In this document: positions 5,203 through 5,675 of the stretch, piece by piece
Layout: the number at the start of each line of letters is the position of its first letter
Numbering within the stretch: position 1 is the stretch's first letter
Origin: Halieaceae bacterium
Lineage (GTDB): Bacteria > Pseudomonadota > Gammaproteobacteria > Pseudomonadales > Halieaceae
DNA: 5,675 bases
Direction: 5' to 3'
Assembly (NCBI GenBank): GCA_011524755.1
Contig: WTJR01000170.1
Coordinates: 1,549 to 7,223 of the forward strand
Program-made: the position numbers and the translations under genes
Notes under the pieces: generated by a model
Seen by the model: the letters and a program-made list of their open reading frames with translations, nothing else
Databases searched by the model: none
What the model was told of the DNA's origin: nothing

Positions 5203-5675
5203 ATGCCGCAGAGCATGACTGGATTTGCTAATCAGACCGTCACCGTAGGTGATTGGAACCTGTCCATCGAGTGCAAATCTGTCAACAGCCGGTTTCTGGA
5301 TCTCACCCTCAAGCTCCCTGATGTCCTCAAACGATCAGAGCCGCAGTTCCGAAAAATCGTCAGCGATAACATTGTCAGAGGGAAAGTAGAGCTGGCCATC
5401 CGGCTTGAGCGAGCCGAGCAGTCATCGGACGCCAGCATTAATCTGGAAAAACTGTCAGAAATGAAGGACGCGCTCGAGAAGGTCATTGAGCTCATGCCCG
5501 ATGCGCGAGCACCTACAGCCCTAGACATACTGATGACTCAAGGAATTTGGGTTAGCGACAAGCTCGACGTCGAGGCGCTGAATAAAGAGTGCATCGCGGT
5601 AATGCCCGGTATTGTTGAATCGCTACGCAGCCACCGTCTGGAGGAAGGGGCAAGACTTGAAGAGCTATTAATCGA
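5203..5675 (+). CDS. yicC: YicC family endoribonuclease, N-terminal part (cut by window end)
   Basis: The frame starting at ATG 5203 runs without a stop to the end of the window (157 codons plus two bases), about half of the roughly 290 residues usual for the family. GGAG lies 6 bases before the start. The N-terminus PQSMTGFANQ matches the family opening (MTGF/MTAYA). Further signatures are ECKSVNSRFLDLTLKLPD (23-40), RGKVEL (59-64), an ALDIL segment followed by a Trp-containing turn (ILMTQGIW), and HRLEEGARLEELLI at the window edge, matching the conserved Glu-Gly helix. This is the YicC N-terminal domain; the C-terminal DUF1732 domain lies beyond. Family members are linked to RNA decay: E. 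coli YicC affects turnover of the small RNA RyhB, and Bacillus YloC is reported to cleave RNA. It sits divergent to rph, its usual neighbour. Confidence 0.94.
   Translation, partial: MPQSMTGFANQTVTVGDWNLSIECKSVNSRFLDLTLKLPDVLKRSEPQFRKIVSDNIVRGKVELAIRLERAEQSSDASINLEKLSEMKDALEKVIELMPDARAPTALDILMTQGIWVSDKLDVEALNKECIAVMPGIVESLRSHRLEEGARLEELLI

Noticed and set aside
5025..5231. 68-codon plus-strand frame overlapping the start of rph and ending beyond the yicC start
   Set aside because: It is antisense to rph and overlaps the well-supported yicC start in another frame; no recognisable product.
5232..5528. 98-codon minus-strand frame
   Set aside because: It is the antisense shadow of yicC, with Ser/Arg-rich low-information sequence.
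1..5675. Mobile elements, CRISPR arrays, tRNA/rRNA genes, toxin-antitoxin or defence modules
   Set aside because: None was seen; almost all of the window is explained by conserved housekeeping genes with short spacers.

Overview
The window is a compact stretch of conserved bacterial housekeeping genes. It holds seven protein genes, the first and last cut by the window edges: coaBC(partial)> argB> slmA> <pyrE crc-like> <rph yicC(partial)>. The neighbourhood dfp/coaBC–(dut)–slmA–pyrE–rph–yicC is typical of Gammaproteobacteria. argB next to coaBC and a Crc-type protein between pyrE and rph are Pseudomonas-like (coaBC-dut-algC-argB … pyrE-crc-rph-yicC). A true SlmA together with a Crc homologue suggests a non-enteric gammaproteobacterium, possibly from a marine pseudomonad-related or Cellvibrionales/Halieaceae-type lineage. 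That placement is inferred from gene order and protein recall, not from a search.

Layout. Positions 1-1146: coenzyme A biosynthesis bifunctional protein, missing about 17 N-terminal residues. Positions 1147-1274: a 128-bp gap where related genomes usually carry dut and algC. One frame here ends in a peptide that loosely resembles an AlgC C-terminus. Positions 1275-2180: N-acetylglutamate kinase with the N-terminal extension seen in arginine-inhibited hexameric enzymes. Positions 2212-2820: nucleoid-occlusion factor SlmA. Positions 2828-3475 (minus): orotate phosphoribosyltransferase, tail to tail with slmA across 7 bp. Positions 3476-3595: divergent pyrE/crc control region with an 11-bp tandem repeat and an AACCGGTT palindrome. 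Positions 3596-4357: Crc-like protein of the exonuclease III fold with most catalytic residues replaced. Positions 4374-5123 (minus): RNase PH, tail to tail with crc across 16 bp. Positions 5124-5202: divergent rph/yicC control region with a bulged 12-bp hairpin. Positions 5203 to the end: N-terminal part of YicC.

The genes serve CoA, arginine and pyrimidine synthesis, division-site control, tRNA 3'-end trimming and RNA turnover. coaBC, argB and slmA point the same way and may be co-transcribed. From slmA onward the strands alternate, so pyrE/crc and rph/yicC each share a short divergent control region.

I found no mobile element, CRISPR array, RNA gene, phage or defence module, and no new multi-gene system. 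The points most worth a second look are the likely loss of dut-algC between coaBC and argB, the catalytically degenerate Crc-like protein with an A-rich Hfq/Crc-type motif over its own start codon, and the hairpin between rph and yicC.
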